Of a stretch of 64,000 nucleotides of DNA, positions 32,641 through 41,682 are shown piece by piece. The position numbers and the translations under genes were made by a program. Every line of letters begins with the position of its first letter. The stretch's first letter is position 1. The stretch covers positions 178,953 to 242,952 of the forward strand of contig NZ_BAABWS010000003.1 in NCBI RefSeq assembly GCF_040371945.1, given 5' to 3'. The notes under the pieces were generated by a model. It searched no databases and was not told the DNA's origin. It saw nothing but the letters and a program-made list of their open reading frames with translations. The DNA is from Litorivita sp040371945 (GTDB lineage Bacteria > Pseudomonadota > Alphaproteobacteria > Rhodobacterales > Rhodobacteraceae).

Positions 32641-33936
32641 ATGCCATTCGAACAGACCCCGACGCGCCGCCGCATCGCAATTATCGGCGCAGGGATCAGC
32701 GGCATGGGAGCGGCATACCGGCTCTCTATGCGCCACGACGTCACCTTGATCGAGGCCGAACCGCGCCTTGGCGGCCATGCGCGCACCAAGATTGCCGGAC
32801 GAAATGGCGACCAACCCGTCGATACCGGATTCATCGTGTTCAACTACGCCAATTATCCCAATATGGCGCAGCTTTTTGCCGAGCTGGACGTGCCGGTATG
32901 CGAGAGCCGGATGAGCTTTGCCGCCTCGCTGGATGGCGGGGCATTCGAATACGGGTTGGACACGTTGAACGCGGTCTTCGGGCAGCGGTCAAATGTGGTT
33001 TCTGCGAGCTTTATCAAGATGTTGCGCGATATCACGCGGTTTAACGCCAAGGCGCTCGAAGCCGCTGACGACCCCGATATGAGCGTGGGTGATCTGATCG
33101 CCAAACTGGGGCTGGGGGCGTGGTTTCGCGACCGCTATTTGCTGCCTTTGTCGGGGGCCATCTGGTCCACGCCGAAAGAGAAAATCCTCGACTTTCCCGC
33201 CGCTGCCATGGTGCAATTCTTTGAAAACCATGCGCTTTTGCACCACAGCGGCCAACACCAATGGTTTACCGTCCAAGGCGGCAGCATCGAATATGTGCGC
33301 CGTCTCGAGGCCGCTTTGATCGCCCGCGGCGCCCGCCTGCGCCTCGGTGCGCCGGTAAGCGGCGTGCGCCGCCACGCCGGCGGCGTCGAGCTGCGCATAG
33401 GGGGCGGCGAATGGGAAGGCTTCGACGAGGTGATCTTTGCCACCCATGCCGACGATAGCCTTAATTTATTGAGCGATCCGAGCCCCGAAGAGCGTGCCGC
33501 CTTGGGCCAGATCCGCTATCAACCCAATGATATTGTGCTCCATGCCGATGCCAGCGTCATGCCCAAACGGCGCCGCGTCTGGTCGGCGTGGAACTACACC
33601 GAAGCGCCCCAGCGCCGCAGCGGACAGATCGATCTGACCTATTGGATGAACGCCTTGCAGCCGATCCCGCAGGACGATCCGATGTTCGTCACCCTCAACA
33701 GCCAACGCCCGATCCGCGAGGCGTTGATCTATGACAGGGTCACCCTGCGCCATCCGGTCTATGATGGTGCCATGTTCGCGGGGCAAAAAGCCGTAAGGCA
33801 TTTGAATGGCACGCAAAATACATGGTTCTGCGGCGCGTGGATGCGCCACGGGTTCCATGAGGACGGGCTGACCAGCGGGCTTGAGGTCGCCGATCAGATC
33901 GAAGCGCGCCTGCCGCTGCCCTTGGCCGCAGAGTGA
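32641..33936 (+). CDS. FAD/NAD(P)-dependent amine-oxidase-like flavoprotein (RpoE-regulon type)
   Basis: A 431-residue flavoprotein. The FAD Rossmann motif is RRIAIIGAGISGMGAAYRL at the N-terminus, followed by RLGGHARTK. The centre has DTGFIVFNYANYPNMAQLFA and YLLPLSGAIWSTPKEKILDF; it ends with FCGAWMRHGFHEDGLTSG, the C-terminal FAD-contact motif of the amine-oxidase group. The ATG at 32641 has AAGGAC 7 bases upstream. Homologues with the same DUF1365 and SDR partners belong to the RpoE regulon of R. sphaeroides and are linked to lipid modification; I recall, but cannot check, their connection to cyclopropane/furan fatty acids. Confidence 0.88.
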   Translation: MPFEQTPTRRRIAIIGAGISGMGAAYRLSMRHDVTLIEAEPRLGGHARTKIAGRNGDQPVDTGFIVFNYANYPNMAQLFAELDVPVCESRMSFAASLDGGAFEYGLDTLNAVFGQRSNVVSASFIKMLRDITRFNAKALEAADDPDMSVGDLIAKLGLGAWFRDRYLLPLSGAIWSTPKEKILDFPAAAMVQFFENHALLHHSGQHQWFTVQGGSIEYVRRLEAALIARGARLRLGAPVSGVRRHAGGVELRIGGGEWEGFDEVIFATHADDSLNLLSDPSPEERAALGQIRYQPNDIVLHADASVMPKRRRVWSAWNYTEAPQRRSGQIDLTYWMNALQPIPQDDPMFVTLNSQRPIREALIYDRVTLRHPVYDGAMFAGQKAVRHLNGTQNTWFCGAWMRHGFHEDGLTSGLEVADQIEARLPLPLAAE

Positions 33937-33969
33937 GACCGCACAGTGAGACCGCAAAGCGAGGCACAG

Positions 33970-34737
33970 ATGGGCCGGATCGACCATATTGCAGGCCACA
34001 CATGGCACGGGCGCAAGGGCGCGGTGGACAATAAATTCCGCTATGGCGTGGACTATGTGCTCTTGGACGCCGAGGCCGAGGTCAAAGCGCCACGGCTTTT
34101 CGCGCGCAACCGCCGCGCGCTGGTCTCGCTGCTTGACCGCGACCACGGCGGCGCGCCAAAGCGCGGGCGCGGCGCGGCGTGGGTGCGCGAGGTCTTGGCG
34201 CGCGAGGGACTGCAAGCCCCTGAACGTATTGAGATTTTGGCGCAGCCGCGGGTGTTGGGCCATGTGTTCAATCCGGTCTCTTTCTGGCTGTGCTCTGACG
34301 GAGAGGGGGCGCTGCGCGCGGTGATCGCGGAGGTGACAAATACCTTTGGCGACCGGCACAGCTACCTTTGCGCCCATGCGGACGGCAGCGCCATCACCGC
34401 GCAAACGCCGCTCATGGCGCAAAAGCTCTTGCATGTCTCGCCGTTCCAGCCGCAAAGCGGCAGCTATAGCTTCCGCTTTGACATCCGCCCTGATCACATC
34501 GGCATTCTGATCGATTATACCCGCGGCAATGATGCGGCGGCGGGCGGGGTGACGGCGACGCTGACCGGAGCGCGCAAGCCTTTGACGACAATGGGGATTT
34601 TGAGGATGCTCTTGCGCCGCCCCTTCGGCTCGCGCCGCGTGCAGGCGCTTATTTTCTGGCAGGCGTTGAAACTAAAGCTCAAGGGCGCGCGTTATCGTAG
34701 CAGGCCCGCGCCGCCCGCGCGCGAATTGAGCCGTTGA
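33970..34737 (+). CDS. DUF1365 family protein
   Basis: A 255-residue protein of the DUF1365 family (COG3496), commonly paired with the preceding flavoprotein and with cyclopropane-fatty-acid-synthase-like genes. Typical blocks: HTWHGRKGAVDNKFRYGVDY at the N-terminus, ILAQPRVLGHVFNPVSFWLC, EVTNTFGDRHSYL, KLLHVSPFQPQSGSYSFRFD. No catalytic residue is established for the family. GAGG lies before ATG 33970; a GTG at 33946 is an alternative. It follows the flavoprotein gene by 33 bases, and the SDR gene follows after 16. Confidence 0.87.
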   Translation: MGRIDHIAGHTWHGRKGAVDNKFRYGVDYVLLDAEAEVKAPRLFARNRRALVSLLDRDHGGAPKRGRGAAWVREVLAREGLQAPERIEILAQPRVLGHVFNPVSFWLCSDGEGALRAVIAEVTNTFGDRHSYLCAHADGSAITAQTPLMAQKLLHVSPFQPQSGSYSFRFDIRPDHIGILIDYTRGNDAAAGGVTATLTGARKPLTTMGILRMLLRRPFGSRRVQALIFWQALKLKLKGARYRSRPAPPARELSR

Positions 34738-34753
34738 TGCGAAAGGACCGCCC

Positions 34754-35515
34754 ATGACCGACCACGCCACATCCGAAAAATCCGGCGCCGCTTGGGCGTC
34801 GAAACGCTATTGGCTGATCGGGGCGAGCGAGGGGCTGGGCGCCGCCTTGGCCCATCACCTGAGCCGCGCGGGGGTCGAGCTTGTGCTATCGGCGCGCAGC
34901 GAGGAGGCCTTGCAAGACCTTGCCGCAAAGCTGCCTGGTAAGGCCGAGGTGCAGGTGCTTGATGTCACCGATCTGGCCTCCGTCACCGCTGCGCATCAGG
35001 CGGTCGGCGAGGTGGACGGGGTGGTCTATCTGGCCGGTGCCTATTGGCCGATGAGCACGGGCGAATGGGACGCGGAAAAATCCGCGATTATGGCCGATGT
35101 GAACCTTGGCGGCGCGCTGCGCTGTTTGGGCACCATCGTTCCGCCGATGGTGGCGCGCGGCCACGGGCATGTGGTGGTGACCGGATCGCTGAGCGGTTTT
35201 CGCGGCCTTCCCGGATCGATCGGCTACACGGCCTCCAAGGCGGGGATCATGTCCTTGGCCGAATGTATGAAGGCCGATCTGCGCGGCACGGGGGTCAAGG
35301 TGCAATTGGCCAACCCCGGTTTCATTCGCACCCGTTTGACCGACAAGAACGATTTCAAAATGCCGCAGATCATGGAGCCCGAGGCCGCCGCGCGCGAGAT
35401 CTTTGAACTGATGTGCTCAAGCAGCTTTGCCAAAAGCTTCCCCGCGCCCTTTGCATGGCTCTTTCGTTTGGCGCAATTTTTGCCCAGCGGGCTGTATTTC
35501 AGGCTCTTCTCCTGA
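34754..35515 (+). CDS. Short-chain dehydrogenase/reductase
   Basis: A 253-residue classical SDR. The cofactor loop is WLIGASEGLGAALAHHLSRA (TGxxxGxG-type), the NAG-like motif is YLAGAYWP, and the active-site residues are Ser in VVTGSLSGFRGLPG with Y-x3-K in GYTASKAG. It is the third gene of the putative RpoE-dependent operon; an SDR is also part of the comparable R. sphaeroides cluster. The substrate is unknown, possibly lipid-derived, as inferred from its neighbours. The C-terminus has two hydrophobic stretches that may associate with membrane. Confidence 0.88.
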   Translation: MTDHATSEKSGAAWASKRYWLIGASEGLGAALAHHLSRAGVELVLSARSEEALQDLAAKLPGKAEVQVLDVTDLASVTAAHQAVGEVDGVVYLAGAYWPMSTGEWDAEKSAIMADVNLGGALRCLGTIVPPMVARGHGHVVVTGSLSGFRGLPGSIGYTASKAGIMSLAECMKADLRGTGVKVQLANPGFIRTRLTDKNDFKMPQIMEPEAAAREIFELMCSSSFAKSFPAPFAWLFRLAQFLPSGLYFRLFS

Positions 35516-35600
35516 CCCGCGCGCATTTGCGCAGGATCAAAGACTGCACCGCCTGCCTGCCGCAAAATGGGGTCGACCCAAGCGCGAAAGGACGGTCGAT

Positions 35601-35924
35601 ATGTTGGAAATTTCGGTTAGGAAAGTCGCACAAGTGGCGCTTATGGCGCGCGAGCTTGGCCGCGCCGAGGGCGAGTTGCGCGGATTTATCGACACGCTCA
35701 CCGAGGAAGAGGCGACAAGCCTCGTCGCGGTGATGTGGATCGGGCGCGACAGTTTCTCTGCGGACGAGTTGGAAGCGGCCATCGCCACCGCCGCCAATGA
35801 GGCCACCACCCCCGCCAGCGAATATCTCATCGGCACGCCGCTGTTGGCGGATCATCTGGAGGCGGGGCTGGAGGCGCTGGGCCTGTCGGCGTCTGAGGAA
35901 GAAGACGATCTGATGCGGCCCTGA
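35601..35924 (+). CDS. DUF3775 domain-containing protein
   Basis: A 107-residue acidic cytosolic protein. The family pattern is seen in MLEISVRKVAQVALMARELG and LRGFIDTLTEEEATSLVAVMWIGR. The open frame extends into the end of the SDR gene, but AAAGGACG before ATG 35601 and the family N-terminus fix the start. It follows the SDR gene by 85 bases and may be a fourth operon member. Its function is not known. Confidence 0.82.
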   Translation: MLEISVRKVAQVALMARELGRAEGELRGFIDTLTEEEATSLVAVMWIGRDSFSADELEAAIATAANEATTPASEYLIGTPLLADHLEAGLEALGLSASEEEDDLMRP

Positions 35925-35939
35925 GGCGCAGCGCCGCGA

Positions 35940-37010
35940 TCAAAGCGCGGCGATATGCTTTGCAAACAGCGCCTCCGCGCGTTGCCACACCGGCCCCATG
36001 GCGGTCAGGTCCAAGATCGCGGGCAAAAGCTGCGCGGCGAAATCGGCCGAGGATTCGCGTGGCAGCATCGCGGGCAGGTTATCGATCGCCATAATGTCGA
36101 GCGGCGGCTGTTGCGCCACGCGCAGCACCGGCGCCTCCCATGTGGTGGCGCGCTGGTAGAGCGGCACGGGGTTGTAATCGCTATCGGGATCGCAGGCGAT
36201 ATCGCCAATCGCCGTCAGCGCGCGCGGGGCGTCAAGCGCATCCGGCCCGACGAAGACCGGCGTGCCAGGGCGCGCGTAGATACAGTTAAAGAAAATCTCA
36301 TGGTCGAGGATTTGCGCAAAAGGGCCGCCCGATGCGGTCTCTTCCATGTCCCAAAGCGTGGTGGCAAGCCCCATCGCGGCGCATAGGTCCGCCGCCCCCG
36401 TGCCCACGCGCCCCTTGGCCCCGATGACCAAGGCTTTGGGCGATTTTTCCGCCGCCCCTGCCGCGCGCAGAGCCGCCGCAAGATCGGCGTTCATCGCTTC
36501 CTTGTCCGTATAGCTGCGCGCGGGCGGGCAGATCGCGCCGCTTTGCTGCGCGGCCCATGCGCGCAAGGTGACCGCCGCCCCCGCATAGCCCGCCCAATAG
36601 CCAAAGGCCGCGATCCGCCGCCCGTTTTCATCCGTCAGATACTCCAGATCGAGCAGCGTGCCGCCACCGGCGCGAAACCGCTCCAACAGCATGCGGCCCG
36701 AATGTTGCCCCTTATAGGCATGGCCGAACATGATGTGGCGATGGGGCAGGGGCGTGCCGTCATCGGGCAATTCCTTGAGGCCGAAAATCACCGCATCGCG
36801 CGGGGCATCGGGCCAACTGCCTTCGGGCGCGATGCGCGCTCCGGCGGCGCGGTAGCCCTCTATTTCGATAGCGCGCTGGCGGCTTTGCTCGACCGTCACG
36901 CGCAGCCCCGCCGCGATCAATTGCGCCGCCCCCTCGGGCGTCAGCCCCGTACGGGCCTCGTCGGATCGGGATTCGGCGCGTAGCCACAGGTGCAAGGCGG
37001 GAGAGGTCAT
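35940..37010 (-). CDS. Saccharopine dehydrogenase (NAD+, L-lysine-forming type)
   Basis: A 356-residue oxidoreductase related to fungal Lys1. It starts with LHLWLRAESRSDEARTGLTP, typical of the alanine-dehydrogenase/saccharopine-dehydrogenase N-terminal fold; the catalytic/substrate region is HIMFGHAYKGQHSGRMLLERF and the NAD-binding site is ALVIGAKGRVGTGAADLC. The C-terminus, LDIMAIDNLPAMLPRESS, is the signature of this enzyme. In bacteria it would serve lysine or saccharopine catabolism. ATG 37010 fits the family start. It is divergent from the amidohydrolase gene (204 bases apart). Confidence 0.92.
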   Translation of the reverse strand: MTSPALHLWLRAESRSDEARTGLTPEGAAQLIAAGLRVTVEQSRQRAIEIEGYRAAGARIAPEGSWPDAPRDAVIFGLKELPDDGTPLPHRHIMFGHAYKGQHSGRMLLERFRAGGGTLLDLEYLTDENGRRIAAFGYWAGYAGAAVTLRAWAAQQSGAICPPARSYTDKEAMNADLAAALRAAGAAEKSPKALVIGAKGRVGTGAADLCAAMGLATTLWDMEETASGGPFAQILDHEIFFNCIYARPGTPVFVGPDALDAPRALTAIGDIACDPDSDYNPVPLYQRATTWEAPVLRVAQQPPLDIMAIDNLPAMLPRESSADFAAQLLPAILDLTAMGPVWQRAEALFAKHIAAL

Positions 37011-37214
37011 GGATCGGCCCTTTGAAGGTGCAATATGGGACCGGCGCAAGGGCCGGATGGATTGGACCGCAATCTAGGGTCTCGGGGCGCAATGCTCCAT
37101 CCCCGTAAAAGCCGCAATAAGGGTGTCGGTGCGGCGGGTATTTATCATGATAAATTGACAGCGCGCCAAAGCCGCGCCACAGTCACGCCAAACCGCGCGC
37201 CCGAAGGATGCCCC

Positions 37215-38447
37215 ATGATACCCGTAAATCCCGACCGTTTTCTCGCCGATCTGCATGAACTGCGCGCCATCGGGGCCTCGGGCATCGGCAAGGGCGTGGT
37301 GCGCCCCGCCTTTAGCCGCGCGGATATCGAGGCGCGCCAATGGCTCGGCGCGCGTATGGCGCAGGCGGGGCTGTTGGTCGAGATTGATCCGGTCGGCTCG
37401 GTCTGGGGGCTGGCGCAGGCGGAAAAATCCCTGCTCATCGGCTCGCATAGCGATACGCAGCCCGAGGGCGGATGGCTTGACGGGGCGCTTGGCGTCATCG
37501 CGGGGCTGGAGATCGCGCGCGCCAGTATCGAGGCGGGCGGGCCGCCCGTATCAGCGGTGAGTTTTCAAGACGAAGAAGGCCGCTTTGGCGTTACCACAGG
37601 CAGCACGATCTGGTCCGGCGGTTTGTCGCTGGAGACGGCGGATGACTTGACCGACCGCGACATGATCAGCTTTGCGCAGGCGCGCGGTGCTATGGCGCAT
37701 CTGGTGACGGGACCATTTGTCGATCCGGCGCGGTTCAGCGGCTTTTTGGAGATGCATATCGAACAAGGCCCGTGGCTTGATCAGGCGGGCGAGGCCGCCG
37801 CCGTGGTCAGCGATATCGTCGGCATCCGCGATATGCGCATCACCTTTGAGGGGCAACAAAACCACGCGGGCACCACGCCGATGCACCTGCGCCGCGACGC
37901 CTTCCAGGCGCTGGGAGCCTTTAACGCGCGCCTCGCAGAGCGGCTGCGCAATGTGGTCACGCCGCAAACGGTTTGGACCATCGGCCATGTGAACCTGAGC
38001 CCCAATGCCCATTCCGTCGTGCCTGGAAAAGCAGTGTTTTCGATGCAGTGGCGCGATGGGGATGCGGCGCGTCTGGCGCGGATGGAAGAGATCATCCGCG
38101 AGACCGCAAGCGAGATCGCGCAAGAGCATGGCATGGGCTTGGGCTATTCGTCGATGCTGGGCCTTGAGCCGGTGCCCATGGACGCAGCGATGCGCGCGGC
38201 GCTCGAAGCGGCGGCGACCGAACATGCGGCGGGGCGCTGGCGCAATTTGCAATCGGGCGCTCTGCATGATGCGGCAAACCTGTCGCGGCTCATGCCGGTG
38301 GGGATGTTGTTTGTGCCCTCAATCGACGGGATTTCTCATGCGTTTGAGGAGGACACCCGCGACGAGGATCTCACGCGCGGGCTGCATATCCTTGCAGGCG
38401 CGGCGTCGCGGATCGCGCCGAAGGGCGGTCAGGCCGCGCGGTCATAG
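37215..38447 (+). CDS. M20-family hydantoinase/carbamoylase-type amidohydrolase
   Basis: A 410-residue Zn/Mn-dependent amidase of the allantoate amidohydrolase/N-carbamoylase group. Metal ligands are visible: His-Asp in LIGSHSDTQPEGGWLDGALG, Glu-Glu in VSFQDEEGRFG, and His in FLEMHIEQGP. The dimerisation-domain motif is GQQNHAGTTPMHLRRDA, with the late metal-binding histidine in IDGISHAFEEDT. The substrate may be allantoate, ureidoglycine or a carbamoyl amino acid; family resemblance alone cannot decide. GAAGGATG lies before ATG 37215. Its 3' end overlaps the convergent WGR gene by 19 bases. Confidence 0.88.
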   Translation: MIPVNPDRFLADLHELRAIGASGIGKGVVRPAFSRADIEARQWLGARMAQAGLLVEIDPVGSVWGLAQAEKSLLIGSHSDTQPEGGWLDGALGVIAGLEIARASIEAGGPPVSAVSFQDEEGRFGVTTGSTIWSGGLSLETADDLTDRDMISFAQARGAMAHLVTGPFVDPARFSGFLEMHIEQGPWLDQAGEAAAVVSDIVGIRDMRITFEGQQNHAGTTPMHLRRDAFQALGAFNARLAERLRNVVTPQTVWTIGHVNLSPNAHSVVPGKAVFSMQWRDGDAARLARMEEIIRETASEIAQEHGMGLGYSSMLGLEPVPMDAAMRAALEAAATEHAAGRWRNLQSGALHDAANLSRLMPVGMLFVPSIDGISHAFEEDTRDEDLTRGLHILAGAASRIAPKGGQAARS

Positions 38448-38659
38448 CCGCGGCGCAGCGCGCTTTCGCGCCAACGGTCGGCGGCCTCGCTGGCATGGCG
38501 CAGATTGGCGAATATCGCCACTTCCATCCGGCCCCTGCCACCCTTGCGCCCCCATTCGCGCAGCACCGAGACCTCTTCAAACAGGTTGAACGCGATCTCG
38601 ACGCGGTAGTAGCGCGCCGGACCTTTGGACGGTGTGTGATACATGAGGCAGCATGTCAT
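38429..38659 (-). CDS. WGR-domain protein
   Basis: A 76-residue protein that is almost only a WGR domain: ARYYRVEIAFNLFEEVSVLR, the name-giving EWGRKGGRGRMEV, and ANLRHASEAADRWRE. The domain occurs in eukaryotic PARPs and in bacterial regulators and probably binds nucleic acid. A start at 38659 or at 38644 (MYHTPSKG) is possible. The stop lies inside the last codons of the convergent amidohydrolase gene. Confidence 0.82.
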   Translation of the reverse strand: MTCCLMYHTPSKGPARYYRVEIAFNLFEEVSVLREWGRKGGRGRMEVAIFANLRHASEAADRWRESALRRGYDRAA

Positions 38660-38747
38660 GCCCCGAATCGTAGCGCCGCGCGATTCGCGGATCAAGAGCG
38701 CGCAGCGCGGCCTTCCGTAAGGTGAGCGCCAAGAGGACCCGCCCGCC

Positions 38748-39455
38748 TCAGCCCCAATCCACATCGCCCAAAAAGATATAGCCCGCGCCATAAATGGTTT
38801 TGATCAACTGCGGGTTCTTGGGGTCCTCGCGCAGCTTGGTGCGCAGCCGCGAGATGCGCACATCCATCGCCCGATCAAAGCTTTCGCCCGCTGCGCCGCC
38901 AAGGCTCTCTTGCATCATCACGCGGCTGATCAACCGTTTTGGCCGCTCCAAAAAGAGCCGCAAAACCTCGCCCTCGGCATGGGAAAACGGCGTCTGCTCC
39001 CCCGCCGCATCGGTGAGCAGATAGCGGTCGAAGGAGGCGGTCCAACCGGAAAACCGCGCGATCTGCCCGCTTTGTTCGGCCGGTTTGCTGGCGCGCAGAC
39101 GGGCGCGCACGCGGGCCACCACTTCGGCGGGATCGAAGGGTTTGGTGATATAGTCATCCGCCCCCAGTTCCAGCCCCGTCACGCGGTCCTGCACCTGTGC
39201 GCGGCCCGAAATGATGATGACGCTCGCCCCTTGCTCCAGCGCGAGCCGGTGCACAAGGCCCAGCCCGTCGCGGTCGGGCAGCGACAGATCGACAAGGCAT
39301 AGGTCCGGCACGGTGCGCTGAAGCGCCGCCTCGAATTCGGTCGCGCGGCCAAAGGCCATGGTGCGATAGCCCGCTTCTTCGAGCGCGGCGGTGAGCATGG
39401 CGCGGATCGCGGGTTCATCGTCCAAAATGGTGACGAGAGGGGCGGTTTTGGTCAT
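38748..39455 (-). CDS. OmpR-family response regulator
   Basis: A 235-residue two-component regulator. The receiver domain (about 1-120) has the acidic pair in LDDEP, phospho-acceptor aspartate in CLVDLSLPDRDG, and the lysine in YITKPFDP. The winged-helix domain (about 135-230) shows FSHAEGEVLRLFLERPKRLI and RISRLRTKLREDPKNPQLIK. It overlaps the kinase gene by 4 bases and is its obvious partner. The target is probably the divergent acyl-CoA synthetase/ABC operon, inferred from position. Confidence 0.93.
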   Translation of the reverse strand: MTKTAPLVTILDDEPAIRAMLTAALEEAGYRTMAFGRATEFEAALQRTVPDLCLVDLSLPDRDGLGLVHRLALEQGASVIIISGRAQVQDRVTGLELGADDYITKPFDPAEVVARVRARLRASKPAEQSGQIARFSGWTASFDRYLLTDAAGEQTPFSHAEGEVLRLFLERPKRLISRVMMQESLGGAAGESFDRAMDVRISRLRTKLREDPKNPQLIKTIYGAGYIFLGDVDWG

Positions 39456-41434
39456 GGGGCCTCGCGGTCAAAGCGGGATGCAGGCGCGGCGGGCGCGGTT
39501 TGGCGCAGGTCCAGAAAACCGGCAAGTTGCTCTGCGGAAAAGGGTTTTTGCAACACCGGCACACGGGCGATGGCGCGCTGGTGGTCGGGATGTTCGGGCG
39601 GCAGCGAGGTCATCAAATAGCATGGCGGCGCTTGCGGCGGCAACTGGTCCAACAGATCGTTGCCCGTGGCCCCGCCCTCAAGGGTGATATCGGAAAGGAT
39701 AAAGGCGATTTGCGGCACTTCGGCGGCGATGATGCGCGCCTCTTCGGCGCTGGCGGATTCGATCACCGCATGGCCTTGATCGACCAACATGGCGCGGATC
39801 GAACGGCGCAGATCGGGGCTGTCCTCGACCAAAAGCACCAGCCCTGGCGAGGTTGGCGCAGGCGCGGGCCGCAGCGGCAGGCGAAGCGTGACCTCGCCGC
39901 CCTCGTCGGTATTGGCCAAGGCCACCCGCCCGCCCGAGAGCTTGGCCGTGTCATACACCATGGCCAGGCCAAGCCCCGACCCCTCGCCGCCCTTGGTGGT
40001 GAAAAACGGATCAAAGGCGCGCTCCAAGGCTTCGGCGGAAAAACCGGTGCCATTGTCGCGCAGGGTGAAATCGACCCAAGTGTCGGTCACCGGCGCGGCG
40101 GTCAGAACGATGCGGCCCTGCGCGCGCCCCGGGCTGTGGCCGCGGCTGCGTCCGGCTTTGCGGATCGCATCGCGCGCGTTGAGCACAAGGTTGATCAGGC
40201 AGTCCTGCACCATTCCGGGGTCAAGCATCAGCCGCGGCGCGGGGATCAGGTTGCTGATCTCAAGCGTCACGTCATCGGGCAGGGTCGAGCGCGCCAATGT
40301 GCCCAGATCGTCGAAAAACCCCGACATATCGGTCGCCACCGGATGCACCGCCCGCGCGCCGGTCATATCGGCGATGGAATTCAAAAGCGCGCCGCCGCGC
40401 CGCGCCGCCGAAAGCGTCGCCTCGATCAATTCGCCCGCTTGCGGCGGCAATTGCATCCGCCCGAGCCGCGCCTGCATCCCCAAAATGATGGTCAGAAGGT
40501 TGGAGAAGTCATGCGCCAGACCGCTGGTCATTTGCGCCGCCATTTCGCGGCGGCGGGTTTGTTGCAGCGCGTGGCGTGTTTGCGTCTCTTCGGTGATATC
40601 CATCGACAACAGATAGACGCCGCCATCCTCGTGATCGGGGGTAAAGGCCACGCGCAAGCGGCGCGAGGACATCACATCGGTAAACTCGAACACCGAGGCC
40701 TTGCCATGATGCGCGGCCTCCAGATGCGGGGAAATCGCCTCATAGGTCACCGCGCCAAGGGCCTGCGAGATATGCAGCCCGACAATATCGGTCGGCCGTC
40801 CGGGCATGACCACCCCGAGGCGGCGGTTGGTGTAGGTATAAATGTCGTCGCGGTCCACATGGGCGATATGTGCGGGCATCATTTCCGCCGTCAGCCGCGA
40901 GCGCGCCTCGGCCAAGGTGAGTTGCCGCTTGGCCTCTTCGAGGGCCTGCACTGTGCTCTCCAACTGGCGGTTCGCGGCGGAAAGCTCTTCGGCGCGGGCG
41001 ATCACCTCTTCGGAGAGCGCACCGGCGCGCGCGCGCAGCAAGGCCTCTTGGCGTTTGGTGCGGGTGATATCGGTATAGACGGTGACCCAACCGCCATCGG
41101 GCAGGGGGCTGCCTTCGATCGCCAAGGTGCGCCCGTTCGAGCGGGTGCGCTCGAAATAATGCGGCTCGAAGGCCTTGGCATCCTCAATGCGCACCTGCAC
41201 GAAGGCCTCGATATCGTCGACCTCGCCGTATTCGCCATGGGTGACGAGATAGCGGATCGTCTCTCCGAAATCGGCCCCTGCGCGGCACAGATCGTCGGGC
41301 AGGTCGAACATTTCCTGAAACGGGCGATTGCATTGCACGAGGCGCAAATCGCGGTCGTAGATCGACAAAGCCTGCTGGATCAGGTTCAGGCCGGCCAAGG
41401 TCATGGCTTGGGTTCTGCTGGGGCTTGTCACCAT
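39452..41434 (-). CDS. Hybrid sensor histidine kinase with two PAS domains and a C-terminal receiver
   Basis: A 660-residue soluble kinase with no clear transmembrane helix. Domains in order: a PAS domain of the PAS-7 type (about 12-125; YDRDLRLVQCNRPFQEMFDL), a coiled-coil (about 140-190), a second PAS domain (about 190-300), the histidine-phosphorylation helix (SGLAHDFSNLLTIILG), the ATPase domain with N-box NLVLNARDAI, G1 DNGTGFS and G2 GSGLGLAMVY, and a receiver with phospho-acceptor in FILSDITLEGG. The cytosolic location suggests it senses an intracellular ligand such as an acyl-CoA; that is inference. It precedes and overlaps the response-regulator gene. Confidence 0.92.
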   Translation of the reverse strand: MVTSPSRTQAMTLAGLNLIQQALSIYDRDLRLVQCNRPFQEMFDLPDDLCRAGADFGETIRYLVTHGEYGEVDDIEAFVQVRIEDAKAFEPHYFERTRSNGRTLAIEGSPLPDGGWVTVYTDITRTKRQEALLRARAGALSEEVIARAEELSAANRQLESTVQALEEAKRQLTLAEARSRLTAEMMPAHIAHVDRDDIYTYTNRRLGVVMPGRPTDIVGLHISQALGAVTYEAISPHLEAAHHGKASVFEFTDVMSSRRLRVAFTPDHEDGGVYLLSMDITEETQTRHALQQTRRREMAAQMTSGLAHDFSNLLTIILGMQARLGRMQLPPQAGELIEATLSAARRGGALLNSIADMTGARAVHPVATDMSGFFDDLGTLARSTLPDDVTLEISNLIPAPRLMLDPGMVQDCLINLVLNARDAIRKAGRSRGHSPGRAQGRIVLTAAPVTDTWVDFTLRDNGTGFSAEALERAFDPFFTTKGGEGSGLGLAMVYDTAKLSGGRVALANTDEGGEVTLRLPLRPAPAPTSPGLVLLVEDSPDLRRSIRAMLVDQGHAVIESASAEEARIIAAEVPQIAFILSDITLEGGATGNDLLDQLPPQAPPCYLMTSLPPEHPDHQRAIARVPVLQKPFSAEQLAGFLDLRQTAPAAPASRFDREAP

Positions 41435-41682
41435 ATTTTATTCGTCTTTCTGCCCGCATCCGGTCGGTTTGCCCGATGCAAAACGCGCGTTTCGCGGTTT
41501 ATGGCTAACACCCTCAAGCGGCCTCGCAAAGAGCGCGCATCGGCTTGTTACAATTCGTTAGATTCGGGAAATGTTTACGAAAAAGTTGACGTAGAGTTTC
41601 AAACCCGCACCCTGAGGAGGGGAGAGAATCGCTTTTAAGGCGATCACCAGCCGGACCATACCGGCATTTGGGAGGAGAAAAT
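41435..41682. other. Divergent control region between kinase and acyl-CoA synthetase genes
   Basis: Nearly 250 bases of non-coding sequence that should hold both promoters and the response-regulator sites. It includes an AT-richer stretch (41540-41610) and the short inverted repeat ATCGC-N7-GCGAT near 41628-41644. No direct-repeat box typical of OmpR-type regulators is convincing. GGAGGAG at 41671-41677 is the ribosome-binding site of the rightward operon. Confidence 0.5.

Noticed and set aside
39500..41638. A very long open frame (over 700 codons) on the plus strand opposite the histidine kinase
   Set aside because: It mirrors the kinase codons, is rich in His/Arg/Gly and has no domain. High third-position G/C leaves few stops in antisense frames in this genome.
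41628..41644. Short inverted repeat ATCGC-N7-GCGAT as the response-regulator box
   Set aside because: OmpR-family proteins usually bind direct repeats, and no second copy was found in the control region.
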